From Undibacterium sp. 5I1 (lineage in GTDB: Bacteria; Pseudomonadota; Gammaproteobacteria; Burkholderiales; Burkholderiaceae_D): DNA of 64,000 nucleotides. Under the pieces are notes generated by a model. The model was not told the DNA's origin and ran no database searches. It saw nothing but the letters and a program-made list of their open reading frames with translations. This document shows, one piece after another, positions 26,608-35,717 of the stretch; position 1 is the stretch's first letter; the number at the start of each line of letters is the position of its first letter. The stretch spans positions 2,356,001 to 2,420,000 of the forward strand of contig NZ_JAVIWI010000001.1 of the NCBI RefSeq assembly GCF_034314085.1, written 5' to 3'. A program made the translations under genes and the position numbers.

Positions 26608-27093
26608 ATGCTAAACGCTATTCAACTCGCTACCGAAGTCGGCTCAGCCCTGCAATCCAAAAAACTTTTATTGTCGGTCGCAGAGTCCTGCACTGGCGGC
26701 GGCGTTTGCCAAGCCATTACCGAAATCGCTGGTTGCTCGGAATGGTTTGATTGCGGCTTTATCACTTACTCCAACTCCTCCAAAACGGAATTATTAAATA
26801 TCTCCGACGCATTGATTGCACAGCACGGTGCGGTCAGTGAAGAAATTGCCGCGGCCATGGCAGAAGGTGCGCTAGCCAATTCTGAGGCCCATGTCTCGCT
26901 CTCCACCACGGGCATCGCTGGTCCGGGCGGTGCAGTACCGGGCAAGCCGGTTGGCACAGTCTGTTTTGCCTGGCTGGTTGGAGGCATCACGCATACTGAA
27001 CGCAAAGTATTTAGCGGTGATCGTCACGCTGTACGTGAGCAAACGATAGTGCATGCTTTAGATAAGTTGCTACGCTATGTTAAAGAAGCGTAG
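26608..27093 (+). CDS. pncC: Nicotinamide-nucleotide amidohydrolase PncC (CinA C-terminal type)
   Basis: Deamidates nicotinamide mononucleotide to nicotinate mononucleotide in NAD salvage. 161 residues of CinA C-domain: LLSVAESCTGGGVCQAITEI, 'GCSEWFDCGFITYSNSSKTE', 'AVSEEIAAAMAEGAL' and TGIAGPGGAVPGKPVGTVCF. The family's catalytic Ser/Lys region is present. It is the stand-alone form without the N-terminal CinA domain. A strong GGAG lies before the ATG. Confidence 0.94.
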   Translation: MLNAIQLATEVGSALQSKKLLLSVAESCTGGGVCQAITEIAGCSEWFDCGFITYSNSSKTELLNISDALIAQHGAVSEEIAAAMAEGALANSEAHVSLSTTGIAGPGGAVPGKPVGTVCFAWLVGGITHTERKVFSGDRHAVREQTIVHALDKLLRYVKEA

Positions 27094-27151
27094 CAAAAAA
27101 TTTTAAAGAACTTCGCCGGAATAATGTAGCGCAAGTCCTGTCAAAGATAGT

Positions 27152-28063
27152 GTGAAGGAAATCGATTTGTCTACGACTAATATACACACTGATGCACTCA
27201 CAACGAGCCCCAACGCCAGTAAAGCCCACTCGCAGGCAACGCTGCCGGAGCCGCACATTAATGCCCTGCTGGTCGATGATGATGCTGACATCCGTGAACT
27301 GTTAGCACGCTATTTAGAAAAATTTGGTATCCGCTGCATCACGGTCGCCGATGGTAAAGCGATGCGTCAACAATTAGCGACTACCCAGATCGATATTATT
27401 TTGCTTGATCTGATGTTGCCTGATGAAGACGGTCTCTCTTTATTGCGAGGTCTGCGAAATAGCAAAGACAGCCAAATCCCCGTCCTGATGTTGACCGCAC
27501 GCGGCGAATCTGCCGACAAAATTATTGGCTTAGAGCTTGGTGCAGACGACTACGTAGTGAAGCCCTTTGATACCCGGGAACTGGTATCGCGTATCCATAC
27601 GATTTTGCGCCGGACACAGGTTGGTCAGACTAGTCAGACCAACCTGAGCAACCAAATTAGCCCGCACAATAACCGTACCGAAGAAGAAATTACGTTCCAT
27701 GGCTGGCGTCTTAATTGCCACACGCGCCAGCTCAATACACCCGACAATTTAGTGGTGCCGCTGTCCAATGCAGAGTTCCGTTTGCTATTCACTTTTGTAA
27801 AGCGCCCGGGGCAAGTTCTTAGCCGCGATCAGTTATTGGATATCGCACGTGGCAAATCGTCTTTGGCATTTGATCGTAGTATCGATCTGCTGGTCTCACG
27901 ACTACGGCAAAAACTCAGTGAGGATTCGCGCCAACCATCAATGCTAAAAACTATACGCGGCGAAGGCTATATGTTTCAGCCACCGGCATCTGCATCTACA
28001 TCGAAAACAGTTACAGCGACACTGCTGCCATCGCCATCCTTGCCTCATCCTTCCTCGAATTAA
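27152..28063 (+). CDS. OmpR-family response regulator
   Basis: About 300 residues: a ~40-residue Ser/Thr-rich leader, a receiver domain (LLVDDDADIRELLARYLEKF; phospho-Asp in IILLDLMLPDEDGL; Lys in DYVVKPFDTRELVSRIH) and a C-terminal winged helix ('PLSNAEFRLLFTFVKRPGQV', 'SIDLLVSRLRQKLSEDSRQP', RGEGYMF). The listed start is GTG at 27152. A TTG at 27167 has AAGGA at proper spacing, and the leader is unusually long, so the true start is uncertain. The kinase gene follows after three bases. Confidence 0.92.
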   Translation: MKEIDLSTTNIHTDALTTSPNASKAHSQATLPEPHINALLVDDDADIRELLARYLEKFGIRCITVADGKAMRQQLATTQIDIILLDLMLPDEDGLSLLRGLRNSKDSQIPVLMLTARGESADKIIGLELGADDYVVKPFDTRELVSRIHTILRRTQVGQTSQTNLSNQISPHNNRTEEEITFHGWRLNCHTRQLNTPDNLVVPLSNAEFRLLFTFVKRPGQVLSRDQLLDIARGKSSLAFDRSIDLLVSRLRQKLSEDSRQPSMLKTIRGEGYMFQPPASASTSKTVTATLLPSPSLPHPSSN

Positions 28064-28066
28064 ATA

Positions 28067-29194
28067 ATGACGACAACATCGGCAACAAGATTGGGATTAC
28101 GTCGTTTTTTCTCTGATACGATTTTTACGCGTTTGTTCGGATTGGCAATGGGCGCGGTGATCGTCAGTCATATCATGACCTTCATCTTGCTATTTGTATT
28201 TTTGGGTGACCGTTTTCCACATCCGCGTGCAGAAAACAGGTTACCGCTTTCTGCACAAATACAAACGGTACCGCCCGATAATCTGGCTTCGCTAAGGCAT
28301 CTGCCACCGCACGAGGATCACTTCCCGGGACCGATGTTGGGATTTTTTCTGAGTATGTCTATGCAATTTTTAATTCTTGCAATTGCTGCCTGGTATGGCT
28401 CACGCAACTTGGCAAAACCGATACAAAGTCTGGCACATGCCGCAAGCCAGATTGGTGACAATTTGAATGCGCCAGCTTTGCTGGAAACCGGCCCAGCAGA
28501 GGCGCGTCAGGCAGCCAACGTGTTTAATAAAATGCGGGAACGGATTCGATTGCAATTAGAAGAGCGAGGTCGCTTTTTAGCTGCGGTGTCGCATGATTTG
28601 CGTACACCTTTAACCCGCATGAAATTACGGATAGAGCATCTGGACGACGATGCCGCCAAAGATAAATTGCAACAAGATATAGAAGAAATGCGCTTGATGC
28701 TGGATGCGACTTTGGAGTACCTGCGCAGTAATGGCAAAGCGACCGTAGCGGGACAATTATTGGACGTGCAAGCTTTGGTGGAAGCCTTGGTTGATAATGC
28801 ACAAGAGCAAGGACATCAGGTACATTTTTCAGGCGATGCTCAGCCACTCTTTGCGATTATTTCTGATTTGCGCCGCTGTATTTCTAACCTCTTAGAAAAC
28901 GCGCTCAGTCATGGCAAAGAAGTCGAGGTTATTTTGCACGATAGTCCCGATCAACTTTTAATCCAGGTTGTCGACGATGGACCAGGTATTCCGCCAGATC
29001 AGTTACTGCAGGTGTTTGAACCATTTGTCCGTTTATCAGAATCACGAAATAGAAATAGCGGCGGTGTTGGCCTGGGCTTAAGTATCGCCAGAGAAATCGC
29101 GCGCCAGCATGCTGGCGATTTAGTTTTGTTCAATAATACTGGCCGCCGCGGCCTGACTGCGCAAATCAGCCTGCCGAGAAAATTGCCTTTTTAG
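28067..29194 (+). CDS. EnvZ-like sensor histidine kinase
   Basis: 375-residue membrane kinase. Helix 1 (about 22-48), a short periplasmic loop (about 50-90, Pro/His-rich: RHLPPHEDHFPGPM), helix 2 (about 92-112), HAMP, then HisKA with 'FLAAVSHDLRTPLTRMKLRI' (phospho-acceptor His about 177). HATPase follows with ISNLLENALSHGKEV, DDGPGIPPDQL and 'GGVGLGLSIAREIARQHAGD'. Same operon as the OmpR-type regulator. The small His-rich sensor loop could hint at metal or pH sensing, which is speculation. Confidence 0.92.
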   Translation: MTTTSATRLGLRRFFSDTIFTRLFGLAMGAVIVSHIMTFILLFVFLGDRFPHPRAENRLPLSAQIQTVPPDNLASLRHLPPHEDHFPGPMLGFFLSMSMQFLILAIAAWYGSRNLAKPIQSLAHAASQIGDNLNAPALLETGPAEARQAANVFNKMRERIRLQLEERGRFLAAVSHDLRTPLTRMKLRIEHLDDDAAKDKLQQDIEEMRLMLDATLEYLRSNGKATVAGQLLDVQALVEALVDNAQEQGHQVHFSGDAQPLFAIISDLRRCISNLLENALSHGKEVEVILHDSPDQLLIQVVDDGPGIPPDQLLQVFEPFVRLSESRNRNSGGVGLGLSIAREIARQHAGDLVLFNNTGRRGLTAQISLPRKLPF

Positions 29195-29386
29195 CAAAAA
29201 ATTATTCTAATTAAATTCTATTGAGTGATTGTTCTGAACATACTCAACTTCTTGTGTTCGTTTTAAATATGTCGATTCTGATACAAAGCAGACACAGCTA
29301 AGCAACATCACTGCGAGAAACTGGCACTATCAGTTTTTTCGCAGCACTTTGCTTACTAACGTCATCAATCAGAAGGGAGCGACATC

Positions 29387-30295
29387 ATGAGTTCAATAGG
29401 AAGCATAGGCACTACCTCGGCCTATAATTATTCCAGCAATGTACAAAAACAAAAGCCAGACCCGACGCAGATTGCGGACGATGTTTTTAGTAAGCTTGAT
29501 ACCAATAATCAGGGCTATTTAAGCGAAGCTGATTTGCAGTCGGCTTTTAGCAAACTATCTTCCTCGTCCTCCGCCACTTCCGCTACGACCTCCTCCAATG
29601 CCACTACCGCTTCTGGCAGCAGCTCAAGCAGCACGACCGAGATTAGCGATCTTTTCAAAAAACTAGATAGTGACAGCGATGGTAAAGTCACTAAACAGGA
29701 ATTCAGCTCTGGTTTGCAAAAACTCAGCGATGAACTAGAAAGCCAGTTCAACGCCCGCCGCACTTCTGGTGCAGGCACTAGCGATGTCAGCAATCAAGCC
29801 CCACCTCCACCAACAACCCAAAGCGCGGGCTCTGGTCAGGCTCAATCAGCTGATTCTGGCGAACAAAGCGGTGGTGGCGGTGGCGCTGCCAGTGCAACCG
29901 CCAGCAGCAGTGCGACAAAAACCTATGACCCGGCAGACACTAATGAAGATGGCACGGTTTCAACCAAAGAGAGTTTAGCCTATGCAGAGAAACTGTTAGC
30001 CGCCGCCGAGGCCAAGCTAAACGTAACATCTAGCTCAGCAACGTCGGGTACCAGCTCATCAGGTACCGCCAGCAGCACCAATGCCACGGGCGCTACTGGA
30101 ATAGCGGCAACGTCGTCCAATGCAGCATCGTCCAGCACGGGATCAACCGGCACCACTTCCGACAGTAGCGGCAACGCCAGCACCAGCAGCGATGCCACCT
30201 TATTCAGAAAGGCATTGCAGTTATTGCAAGCCTACTCCGATCCTTTTCAGTCTGGCAATACCGGCTCTGGAAGTAGTATTTCTGTCAGTGCTTAG
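29387..30295 (+). CDS. EF-hand calcium-binding protein (XopAW-like)
   Basis: 302 residues with three canonical 12-residue EF-hand loops: DTNNQGYLSEAD (38-49), DSDSDGKVTKQE (94-105) and DTNEDGTVSTKE (about 183-194). All keep Asp at position 1, Gly at 6 and an acidic residue at 12. Ser/Thr/Ala-rich low-complexity linkers separate them. There is no Sec signal peptide. The start MSSIGSIGTTSAYNYSSN and the layout resemble proteins annotated XopAW-type (type III effector) in other bacteria, but no secretion genes are in view. GGGAG lies upstream of the ATG. Follows the EnvZ-like gene by about 190 bp. Confidence 0.85.
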   Translation: MSSIGSIGTTSAYNYSSNVQKQKPDPTQIADDVFSKLDTNNQGYLSEADLQSAFSKLSSSSSATSATTSSNATTASGSSSSSTTEISDLFKKLDSDSDGKVTKQEFSSGLQKLSDELESQFNARRTSGAGTSDVSNQAPPPPTTQSAGSGQAQSADSGEQSGGGGGAASATASSSATKTYDPADTNEDGTVSTKESLAYAEKLLAAAEAKLNVTSSSATSGTSSSGTASSTNATGATGIAATSSNAASSSTGSTGTTSDSSGNASTSSDATLFRKALQLLQAYSDPFQSGNTGSGSSISVSA

Positions 30296-30334
30296 GCTGT
30301 AAGTCTGTTTTTAAGACCGATAAGCTGTAATGAC

Positions 30335-30358
30335 AAAAGGGAGCCAGGCTCCCTTTTT
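30335..30358. terminator. Bidirectional Rho-independent terminator
   Basis: AAAAGGGAG - CCAGG - CTCCCTTTTT between the convergent EF-hand gene and pyrF. Confidence 0.88.
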
Positions 30359-30382
30359 AACTCTTCAATCAAACGCTTTTAC

Positions 30383-31204
30383 TTAAATACGACAGGCATT
30401 AATCGCATCTCTGGTTTCCATCGCAACCCGTCTCGCAGCTCGGCTATAGTTTTCCTCGGCTTGCGGTTTGGCATACAAGATCGCTCGGGACGAATTGATC
30501 ATCATCCCAGTCCCGCCAGCCGTTTTACCGGCGGCCACTGTCGCTGCAATATCGCCGCCTTGCGCACCGATCCCCGGCACTAGCAAAGGCATATCACCAA
30601 TGATCTGACGTACTTGCGCCAGCTCCGCAGGAAAAGTTGCGCCGACGACCAAGGCGCATTGGCCGTTAGTATTCCATTTGTCGGCTACCAATTGGGCGAC
30701 ATGCTGATACAGCGGTTTGCCACCGACATCTAAGAACTGTAAATCCGATCCGCCTGCATTGGAGGTGCGGCACAAAACGATCGCGCCACGGTCTTTCCAT
30801 TCCATGTAAGGCGCGACTGAATCAAAACCCATGTACGGATTGACTGTCACAGCATCGGCGTCATAGCGCTCAAATGCTTCACGCGCATATTGCTCGGCGG
30901 TTGCGCCGATATCGCCACGCTTAGCATCTAAAATAATCGGGATCGCCGGATAGGTTGTTTTGATATAGCGGCAAATAGCTTCTAACTGATCTTCTGCCCG
31001 CAAGGCAGCAAAATACGCAATTTGTGGCTTGAATGAACAGGCCAGATCCGCGGTCGCATCAATCATAGTTTTACAAAATGCAAAAATTGCATCTGGTTGC
31101 TGCGCGATCTCTGCGGGGAAGCGAGATACATCAGGGTCAAGCCCGACACACAACAAAGAATTATTTTTCGCCCACGCGGCGGAGAGTTTTTCGATGAACG
31201 TCAC
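30383..31204 (-). CDS. pyrF: Orotidine 5'-phosphate decarboxylase (type 2)
   Basis: Last step of UMP synthesis. The 273-residue protein is the longer type 2 family. [14 protein letters not shown] at the N-terminus, catalytic block '[20 protein letters not shown]' (Asp-x-Lys-x-x-Asp) and the phosphate-binding C-terminus [15 protein letters not shown] plus '[10 protein letters not shown]' are all present. It is monocistronic and convergent with the EF-hand gene. Confidence 0.96.
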   Translation of the reverse strand: MTFIEKLSAAWAKNNSLLCVGLDPDVSRFPAEIAQQPDAIFAFCKTMIDATADLACSFKPQIAYFAALRAEDQLEAICRYIKTTYPAIPIILDAKRGDIGATAEQYAREAFERYDADAVTVNPYMGFDSVAPYMEWKDRGAIVLCRTSNAGGSDLQFLDVGGKPLYQHVAQLVADKWNTNGQCALVVGATFPAELAQVRQIIGDMPLLVPGIGAQGGDIAATVAAGKTAGGTGMMINSSRAILYAKPQAEENYSRAARRVAMETRDAINACRI

Positions 31205-31249
31205 GATTTACCTTAATATGAAATAGTCTGCATTATAACGTGTGACATT

Positions 31250-31305
31250 ATTAGGACTTACTCAAACCTGCCGCTGCATCGTGGCAACGCTAAAGTCTTT
31301 ATTTG
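31250..31305 (+). repeat. Possible family B relic
   Basis: TTAGGACTTACTCAAACCTG matches the left end of family B with changes, followed by CGCTGCATCGTGGCAACGCT, reminiscent of its interior. No right terminal arm is seen. It lies upstream of ohrR. Confidence 0.4.
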
Positions 31306-31404
31306 ATAATCTGACCCGGAGCGCCGATAATTCATGCACACTTTATGCAATTTCTGGCAAGACGTGACATTCAGATCCACCATCATCAGCGTATTAATAC
31401 AGCA

Positions 31405-31890
31405 ATGAAAAATACCTCTAAAAATAGTTCTAAAGACAGTACTACTACTGAAGTCGATTTACTAGCGCTAGACAATCAATTTTGCTTCGCGCTGTATTCT
31501 GCGTCCCTGGCGATGACCAAGACGTATAAACCCTTGTTAGAAAAAATCGGCCTGACCTATCCGCAATACCTGGTCATGATCGTGCTGTGGGAGCATGACG
31601 GTATTCTAGTCAAAGATATAGGCGAGGCGCTATTCCTGGATTCCGGCACGTTAACGCCACTGTTAAAGAGGATGGAAGCCGCCGATCTGCTGCAGCGTAC
31701 ACGCGACGAGGTCGATGAACGCCAGGTCAGGATCACGCTAACTAAACAAGGTAAGCAACTAAAAAAAGCTGCCAAAGAAATCCCTCTGCAAATTATGTGC
31801 GCCAGTGGACAAACTAAAGAAACCTTAATCAATCTGCGGTCTCAGTTATCGCAAATCAGAGGTGATTTAACGGAGAGCAACTTAGGCTAA
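31405..31890 (+). CDS. ohrR: MarR-family organic-peroxide sensor OhrR
   Basis: About 161 residues from MKNTSKNSSKDSTTTEVDLL. The OhrR mark is the N-terminal reactive cysteine in LALDNQFCFALYSASLAMTK; oxidation of this residue by organic hydroperoxides releases DNA. The winged helix is 'GILVKDIGEALFLDSGTLTP' and 'RTRDEVDERQVRITLTKQGK'. A second cysteine near the C-terminus (IMCASGQ) could form the inter-subunit disulfide of two-cysteine OhrR (inference). An upstream ATG at 31345 adds 20 residues unlike the family. It lies directly before ohr with its operator between. Confidence 0.92.
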   Translation: MKNTSKNSSKDSTTTEVDLLALDNQFCFALYSASLAMTKTYKPLLEKIGLTYPQYLVMIVLWEHDGILVKDIGEALFLDSGTLTPLLKRMEAADLLQRTRDEVDERQVRITLTKQGKQLKKAAKEIPLQIMCASGQTKETLINLRSQLSQIRGDLTESNLG

Positions 31891-32018
31891 CCGAGCAGTA
31901 TTGTTCAACAAATATTACCCAAAAGAATTGCTTGAGATATTTGCATGGTCAGATTTTTAAATATGCTTTTTAAATACCGGTTTTAAATAAGTTTATTAAA
32001 TATTTCTGTAAATTTAGA

Positions 32019-32047
32019 TTGCGCACAATTTAATTGTGTACTATTAT
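32019..32047 (+). promoter_or_regulatory. ohr promoter with OhrR operator in the spacer
   Basis: TTGCGC (32019-32024), 17-base spacer, TATTAT (32042-32047). The spacer holds CACAATTTAATTGTG (32024-32038), a 7+1+7 palindrome matching the known OhrR box type (ACAATT-AATTGT). OhrR bound there would block RNA polymerase. Confidence 0.75.
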
Positions 32048-32194
32048 ATTTTCACTGGCAGCGATAATGCCAAAACGACGTAGTTAGAATTTCAGAGTAA
32101 GTAGATCGAACATTAGTCGCAGCAACATTTATTTCAGCTTGATCAATTATTTATTTGGACTAAACTCATTAGTCCAATCCAACCGGAGAATCAC

Positions 32195-32614
32195 ATGCAA
32201 GTACTTTACACAGCAAACGCAACAGCAACTGGTGGTCGTGATGGCACAGCAGCTAGTAACGACAATCACCTCGCCGTTAAACTGAGCACACCTAAAGAAC
32301 TAGGCGGTGCAGGCGGCGAAGGTACTAACCCGGAGCAAATGTTCGCTGCTGGTTATTCCGCTTGTTTTATTGGCGCAATGAAATTTGTCGCCGCTGCAAC
32401 TAAAGTAGCATTGCCAGCGGATACATCCGTCAACGGCTTAGTCGGTATTGGCCCAAATGACAAAGGCGGTTTTGGTTTAGAAGTCGCATTAAATGTTTCC
32501 ATCCCTGGCATGGATCGCGCAGCTGCAGAAGCCCTGGTTGCTAAGGCGCATGAAGTTTGCCCATATTCAAATGCAACCCGCGGCAATATTGATGTCAAAG
32601 TCACTGTGCTGTAA
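32195..32614 (+). CDS. ohr: Organic hydroperoxide resistance protein Ohr
   Basis: Thiol peroxidase that reduces organic hydroperoxides. 139 residues of OsmC/Ohr fold with catalytic Cys in [16 protein letters not shown], resolving Cys in [14 protein letters not shown], and the conserved '[20 protein letters not shown]' N-terminus with Arg. Usual length. CGGAG precedes the ATG. The long leader contains the OhrR-box promoter, and a terminator follows. Confidence 0.96.
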   Translation: MQVLYTANATATGGRDGTAASNDNHLAVKLSTPKELGGAGGEGTNPEQMFAAGYSACFIGAMKFVAAATKVALPADTSVNGLVGIGPNDKGGFGLEVALNVSIPGMDRAAAEALVAKAHEVCPYSNATRGNIDVKVTVL

Positions 32615-32647
32615 AAAGTAAGTTGGATCGAATTAAATGTCAGTTAA

Positions 32648-32671
32648 AGCCCGAGTCGTTCGGGCTTTTTT
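32648..32671 (+). terminator. Rho-independent terminator after ohr
   Basis: AGCCCGA - GTCGT - TCGGGCT then TTTTT. Confidence 0.9.
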
Positions 32672-32774
32672 AATTGTCCGGTCTTTTTTATTACCTGTCT
32701 CCGATGTTGCTAGAATGAAGGATTACTGTCACAACCAAGGCGACTAAACCAATCGCCAAACAAGGCTGTCATCC

Positions 32775-33764
32775 ATGTCCAATACCGAGTCCAATAAGAT
32801 TCCCAGCACCATTCCCTACATCAACAAGCAAACTCTGCAGCAGACTTTGACTTATGCTGATCTGATACCTGCTTTAAAACTTGCATTTGCCAGCAACATC
32901 ATTGCGCCAAAAAGGCATGTATATAGCTTGTCTGAACAGCCGGTTTCTACTTTGCTGTTGATGCCGGTATGGCAGCCACAAGGCACGACCGGTGTGAAGC
33001 TGGTAACAGTGGCTCCGCAAAATACCTTGTTGCCCTCTGTGCATGCGGTATTTATATTGTTTGATACCGTGAGTGGTGTGCCGCTGGCATTGATCGATGG
33101 TGAGGAGTTAACCTTACGGCGCACGGCAGCCGCATCTGCGCTGGCATCCAGCTATGCGTCACGTGTTGACAGCGAACATCTGTTGATGGTTGGTACCGGC
33201 AGCCTAACTCCTTACCTTGCCTGCGCCCATAGCCAAGTACGGGCAATCAAACAAATTACGGTCTGGGGCCGGTCGACAGATAAAGCGGCGCAAACCCTTA
33301 AGACCATTCAAGCACAGACAGAATTACCTGCGCATATCCGGCTTAGCATCGCCACCGATCTGGCAAGCGCTGTCAGTCAAGCAGATGTGATCAGTTGCGC
33401 CACCACCAGCACCACGCCGATTGTAATGGGTGAATGGGTCAAAGCCGGAACTCATATCGATCTGGTCGGCGGTTTTACTCCTGGCATGCGGGAGGTTGAC
33501 GATCTGCTGATGTCCAAAGCAACTGTGTTTGTAGACACCTACGAAGGTGCGATCGCGGAAGCCGGCGACCTGACCCAAACTTTGAGCAACGGCAGCCTGC
33601 AACGCAGCGCCATCGTCGCCGAGCTGGCAGAGTTGGTCAGCCAGCAGCATGCAGGGCGCAGTGATGATCAGCAAATCACGGTATTTAAATCTGTGGGGAC
33701 GGCGATAGAGGATTTATGCGGTGCTAATTTAGCCTGGCAAGTGCATCAGCGTGGTATCGAATAA
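32775..33764 (+). CDS. Ornithine cyclodeaminase/mu-crystallin family protein
   Basis: 329-residue NAD(P)-dependent family member. The N-terminal alpha/beta domain includes GVKLVTVAPQNTLLPSVHAV and 'LIDGEELTLRRTAAASALAS'. The Rossmann motif is LMVGTGSLTPYLACAH, and the C-terminal part has ADVISCATTSTTPIV and 'GTHIDLVGGFTPGMREVDD'. The family includes ornithine cyclodeaminases, alanine dehydrogenases and delta1-pyrroline-2-carboxylate reductases. Missing residues prevent a firm choice, but a pyrroline-2-carboxylate reductase would fit the hydroxyproline genes some 20 kb downstream (inference). It is a single gene between terminator and repeat. Confidence 0.88.
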   Translation: MSNTESNKIPSTIPYINKQTLQQTLTYADLIPALKLAFASNIIAPKRHVYSLSEQPVSTLLLMPVWQPQGTTGVKLVTVAPQNTLLPSVHAVFILFDTVSGVPLALIDGEELTLRRTAAASALASSYASRVDSEHLLMVGTGSLTPYLACAHSQVRAIKQITVWGRSTDKAAQTLKTIQAQTELPAHIRLSIATDLASAVSQADVISCATTSTTPIVMGEWVKAGTHIDLVGGFTPGMREVDDLLMSKATVFVDTYEGAIAEAGDLTQTLSNGSLQRSAIVAELAELVSQQHAGRSDDQQITVFKSVGTAIEDLCGANLAWQVHQRGIE

Positions 33765-33863
33765 TTAGGAGCGAACTTTTGTCAGTGGTGACGACAAGTT
33801 GTGTCACTAAAAAATCTTACTTTTGGGAGCGCAGCGATCACTATTTTTCGCTGACAATCTACA

Positions 33864-33950
33864 CATACTGGATATTAGTATATTTACATTGTCCATATAA
33901 TCTATGGACAATAAGGCATATTTATAAAAAAATAAGGGGAGTATATTAAA
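33864..33950 (+). repeat. Family A intergenic palindromic repeat, copy 4
   Basis: Inner TTGTCCATATAATCTATGGA, left arm CATACTGGATATTAGTATAT and right AAGGGGAGTATATTAAA. Its right end also pairs with the following TCTCCCCTTAT, making a hairpin next to the 3' end of the small minus-strand gene. It may work as a terminator in this convergent spacer. Confidence 0.85.
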
Positions 33951-33967
33951 ATCTCCCCTTATCTTTA

Positions 33968-34168
33968 TTACTCGCTCAATGCTTCTTTAGCCGCCTGCTC
34001 TGGCGTCAAACCATCAAAGAATAAATCAGTAAACCAATCGATCTCCTCTTCAATATGATCCTGTGCCTGACGCAAAGTCGCGCCGCCTTTGACCAGAAAA
34101 CCTTCTACCTCAGTACACCATGCGATGAGGGCAGCGGTTTCTGGATCTATTTCTTCTTTCTTTGCCAT
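33968..34168 (-). CDS. Small acidic protein, unknown function
   Basis: 66 residues, MAKKEEIDPETAALIAWCTE followed by an amphipathic helical region (VEGFLVKGGATLRQAQDHIE, then EEIDWFTDLFFDGLTPEQAA). Strongly acidic, one cysteine, no membrane segment. I do not recognise a family. Reasonable coding character and a possible AAGGGTG site upstream support it as a gene. Confidence 0.65.
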   Translation of the reverse strand: MAKKEEIDPETAALIAWCTEVEGFLVKGGATLRQAQDHIEEEIDWFTDLFFDGLTPEQAAKEALSE

Positions 34169-34289
34169 TTGTCATCACCCTTGTAGTCAAAATAAAGCGT
34201 CCCTTTAAAACAGGAAGTCGCTAAGACAGGACTCTAGCATGATGTTATCCGCACTCATCAACTCATTCTTAAATTCAGTCCCTAGCCAT

Positions 34290-35690
34290 CTACACAAATC
34301 CAAGATTACGTTTACTCGCATCAAAATTATGCAGGTTCGGCAATAGCGTCAGCAAGTCAGAATCCGACGCGCCCATCCACTTACCCAGCGTTGCCGCGTA
34401 CTGGTCTACCGAGGTGCTTGGCAACAAGCGTCCTTGGCCTACATCGTCTGGCCCGTCGCTAGCAACAATCGGTGGTGTGCCATAAAAACTTTGGCCATTG
34501 ACTGCGCCCCCCATCATAAAATGCATGCTGCCCCAACCATGATCTGAACCGTCGTTGTTGCCGCTTAATGTTCGCCCAAAATCAGACGCGGTGAAACTGG
34601 TGACATTGTTCGCCACACCTAATTCTTGGGTCGCTTTATAAAATGCCGACATCGCATCTGCCACACTGGTCAGCAAACCTGGGTGGATGTCGAGCAAACC
34701 GTCATGCGTATCAAAGCCCCCCATAGATACAAAAAACACTTGCCGTTTTGCGCCTAAACTACTGGCAGCAGAAATCATTTTTGCCACCATTTTGAGCTGA
34801 TCACCCAAATTATTATTCGTCGGGAAAACCGTCGTTAAAGCCGGCGCACCCGCTAAGGCGCTAGTCAGAATTTGGTTGGCATCCATAGATCGTCTGGTCA
34901 CCCGGTTGTATTCTGTCGCAAATAAATTGCTGCCCGTTTGTGTCATCAGTGTTTGCAGCGCAGTCGAGCATGCGGCTGATCCAAACAAGGGCTTGGTACT
35001 GGCATTTAAGGGGACAGAACCGCTGGTAGAAACCTGATATTGCACTGCTGTGTTACCCGACAAATAGACTGCGTTGCCAGATACGTTGACGCAAGTAAAA
35101 GTCGTATTGCCATTACTGGACTCAAACAAGTCACCCATGCGTCCGCCCCAGCCAGACACCGCACCTTCTGGCGCCGACGATTGCCATACCGATTGCTGAT
35201 CATTATGTGAAAATAATTTAGGTGGCAATAACACCGATTTATTGGTGTATTGCAGCTTGGTCGTCGGTTGTACTAAGGTGCCGACGTTCAGCATCACGCC
35301 CATTTTCCCTGCATTAAAAATCGGTAGCAATGGTGCCAGCTCTGGTGCCAACGCATATTGCCGGCTCACGCCTGCGGTATCGACGGGGGCGACTTTCGGC
35401 ACCAGAATTGTGGAGCTCAAACTGTCGCGGGCGTAACACAAGGTTGGGCGCAGTTGTTGATACAAAGAGTAGTTGGTGGTGTCATAAGGTATCAGCGTGT
35501 TGCCATAGTCATTGCCACCGTATAAAAAAATACAAACAGTCGCTTTGTAATCGGTCGCATTCGCTGCTGAGGCCTCTGCCATCGCGGCTAAATTAATCGC
35601 CCATGGCGTAGCGACACCAGCTAATGACAAGGCGCTGGCCTTTTTTAAAAATGCCCGGCGTGATGCATCCATCCGAATAATGTTTTTCAT
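34290..35690 (-). CDS. DUF1501 domain protein, Tat-exported
   Basis: 466 residues. It starts with a twin-arginine-like signal (MDASRRAFLKKASALSLAGV, inside a slightly longer N-terminus). The body belongs to the sulfatase-like DUF1501 family: FLYGGNDYGNTLIPYD, 'VFFVSMGGFDTHDGLLDIHP', ASDFGRTLSGNNDGSDHGWG. The conserved GGFDTH and DHGWG blocks are metal-site-like. It sits 27 bases downstream of a DUF1800 gene, the usual pairing of these two families. The function is not established; an extracytoplasmic role is likely from the signal. Confidence 0.93.
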   Translation of the reverse strand: MKNIIRMDASRRAFLKKASALSLAGVATPWAINLAAMAEASAANATDYKATVCIFLYGGNDYGNTLIPYDTTNYSLYQQLRPTLCYARDSLSSTILVPKVAPVDTAGVSRQYALAPELAPLLPIFNAGKMGVMLNVGTLVQPTTKLQYTNKSVLLPPKLFSHNDQQSVWQSSAPEGAVSGWGGRMGDLFESSNGNTTFTCVNVSGNAVYLSGNTAVQYQVSTSGSVPLNASTKPLFGSAACSTALQTLMTQTGSNLFATEYNRVTRRSMDANQILTSALAGAPALTTVFPTNNNLGDQLKMVAKMISAASSLGAKRQVFFVSMGGFDTHDGLLDIHPGLLTSVADAMSAFYKATQELGVANNVTSFTASDFGRTLSGNNDGSDHGWGSMHFMMGGAVNGQSFYGTPPIVASDGPDDVGQGRLLPSTSVDQYAATLGKWMGASDSDLLTLLPNLHNFDASKRNLGFV

Positions 35691-35717
35691 GATTTCCCTT
35701 TGCTTTTTTTAGATGGA

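Noticed and set aside
29387..30295. A type III secretion locus around the EF-hand protein
   Set aside because: No secretion apparatus genes in the window; only the effector-like resemblance remains.
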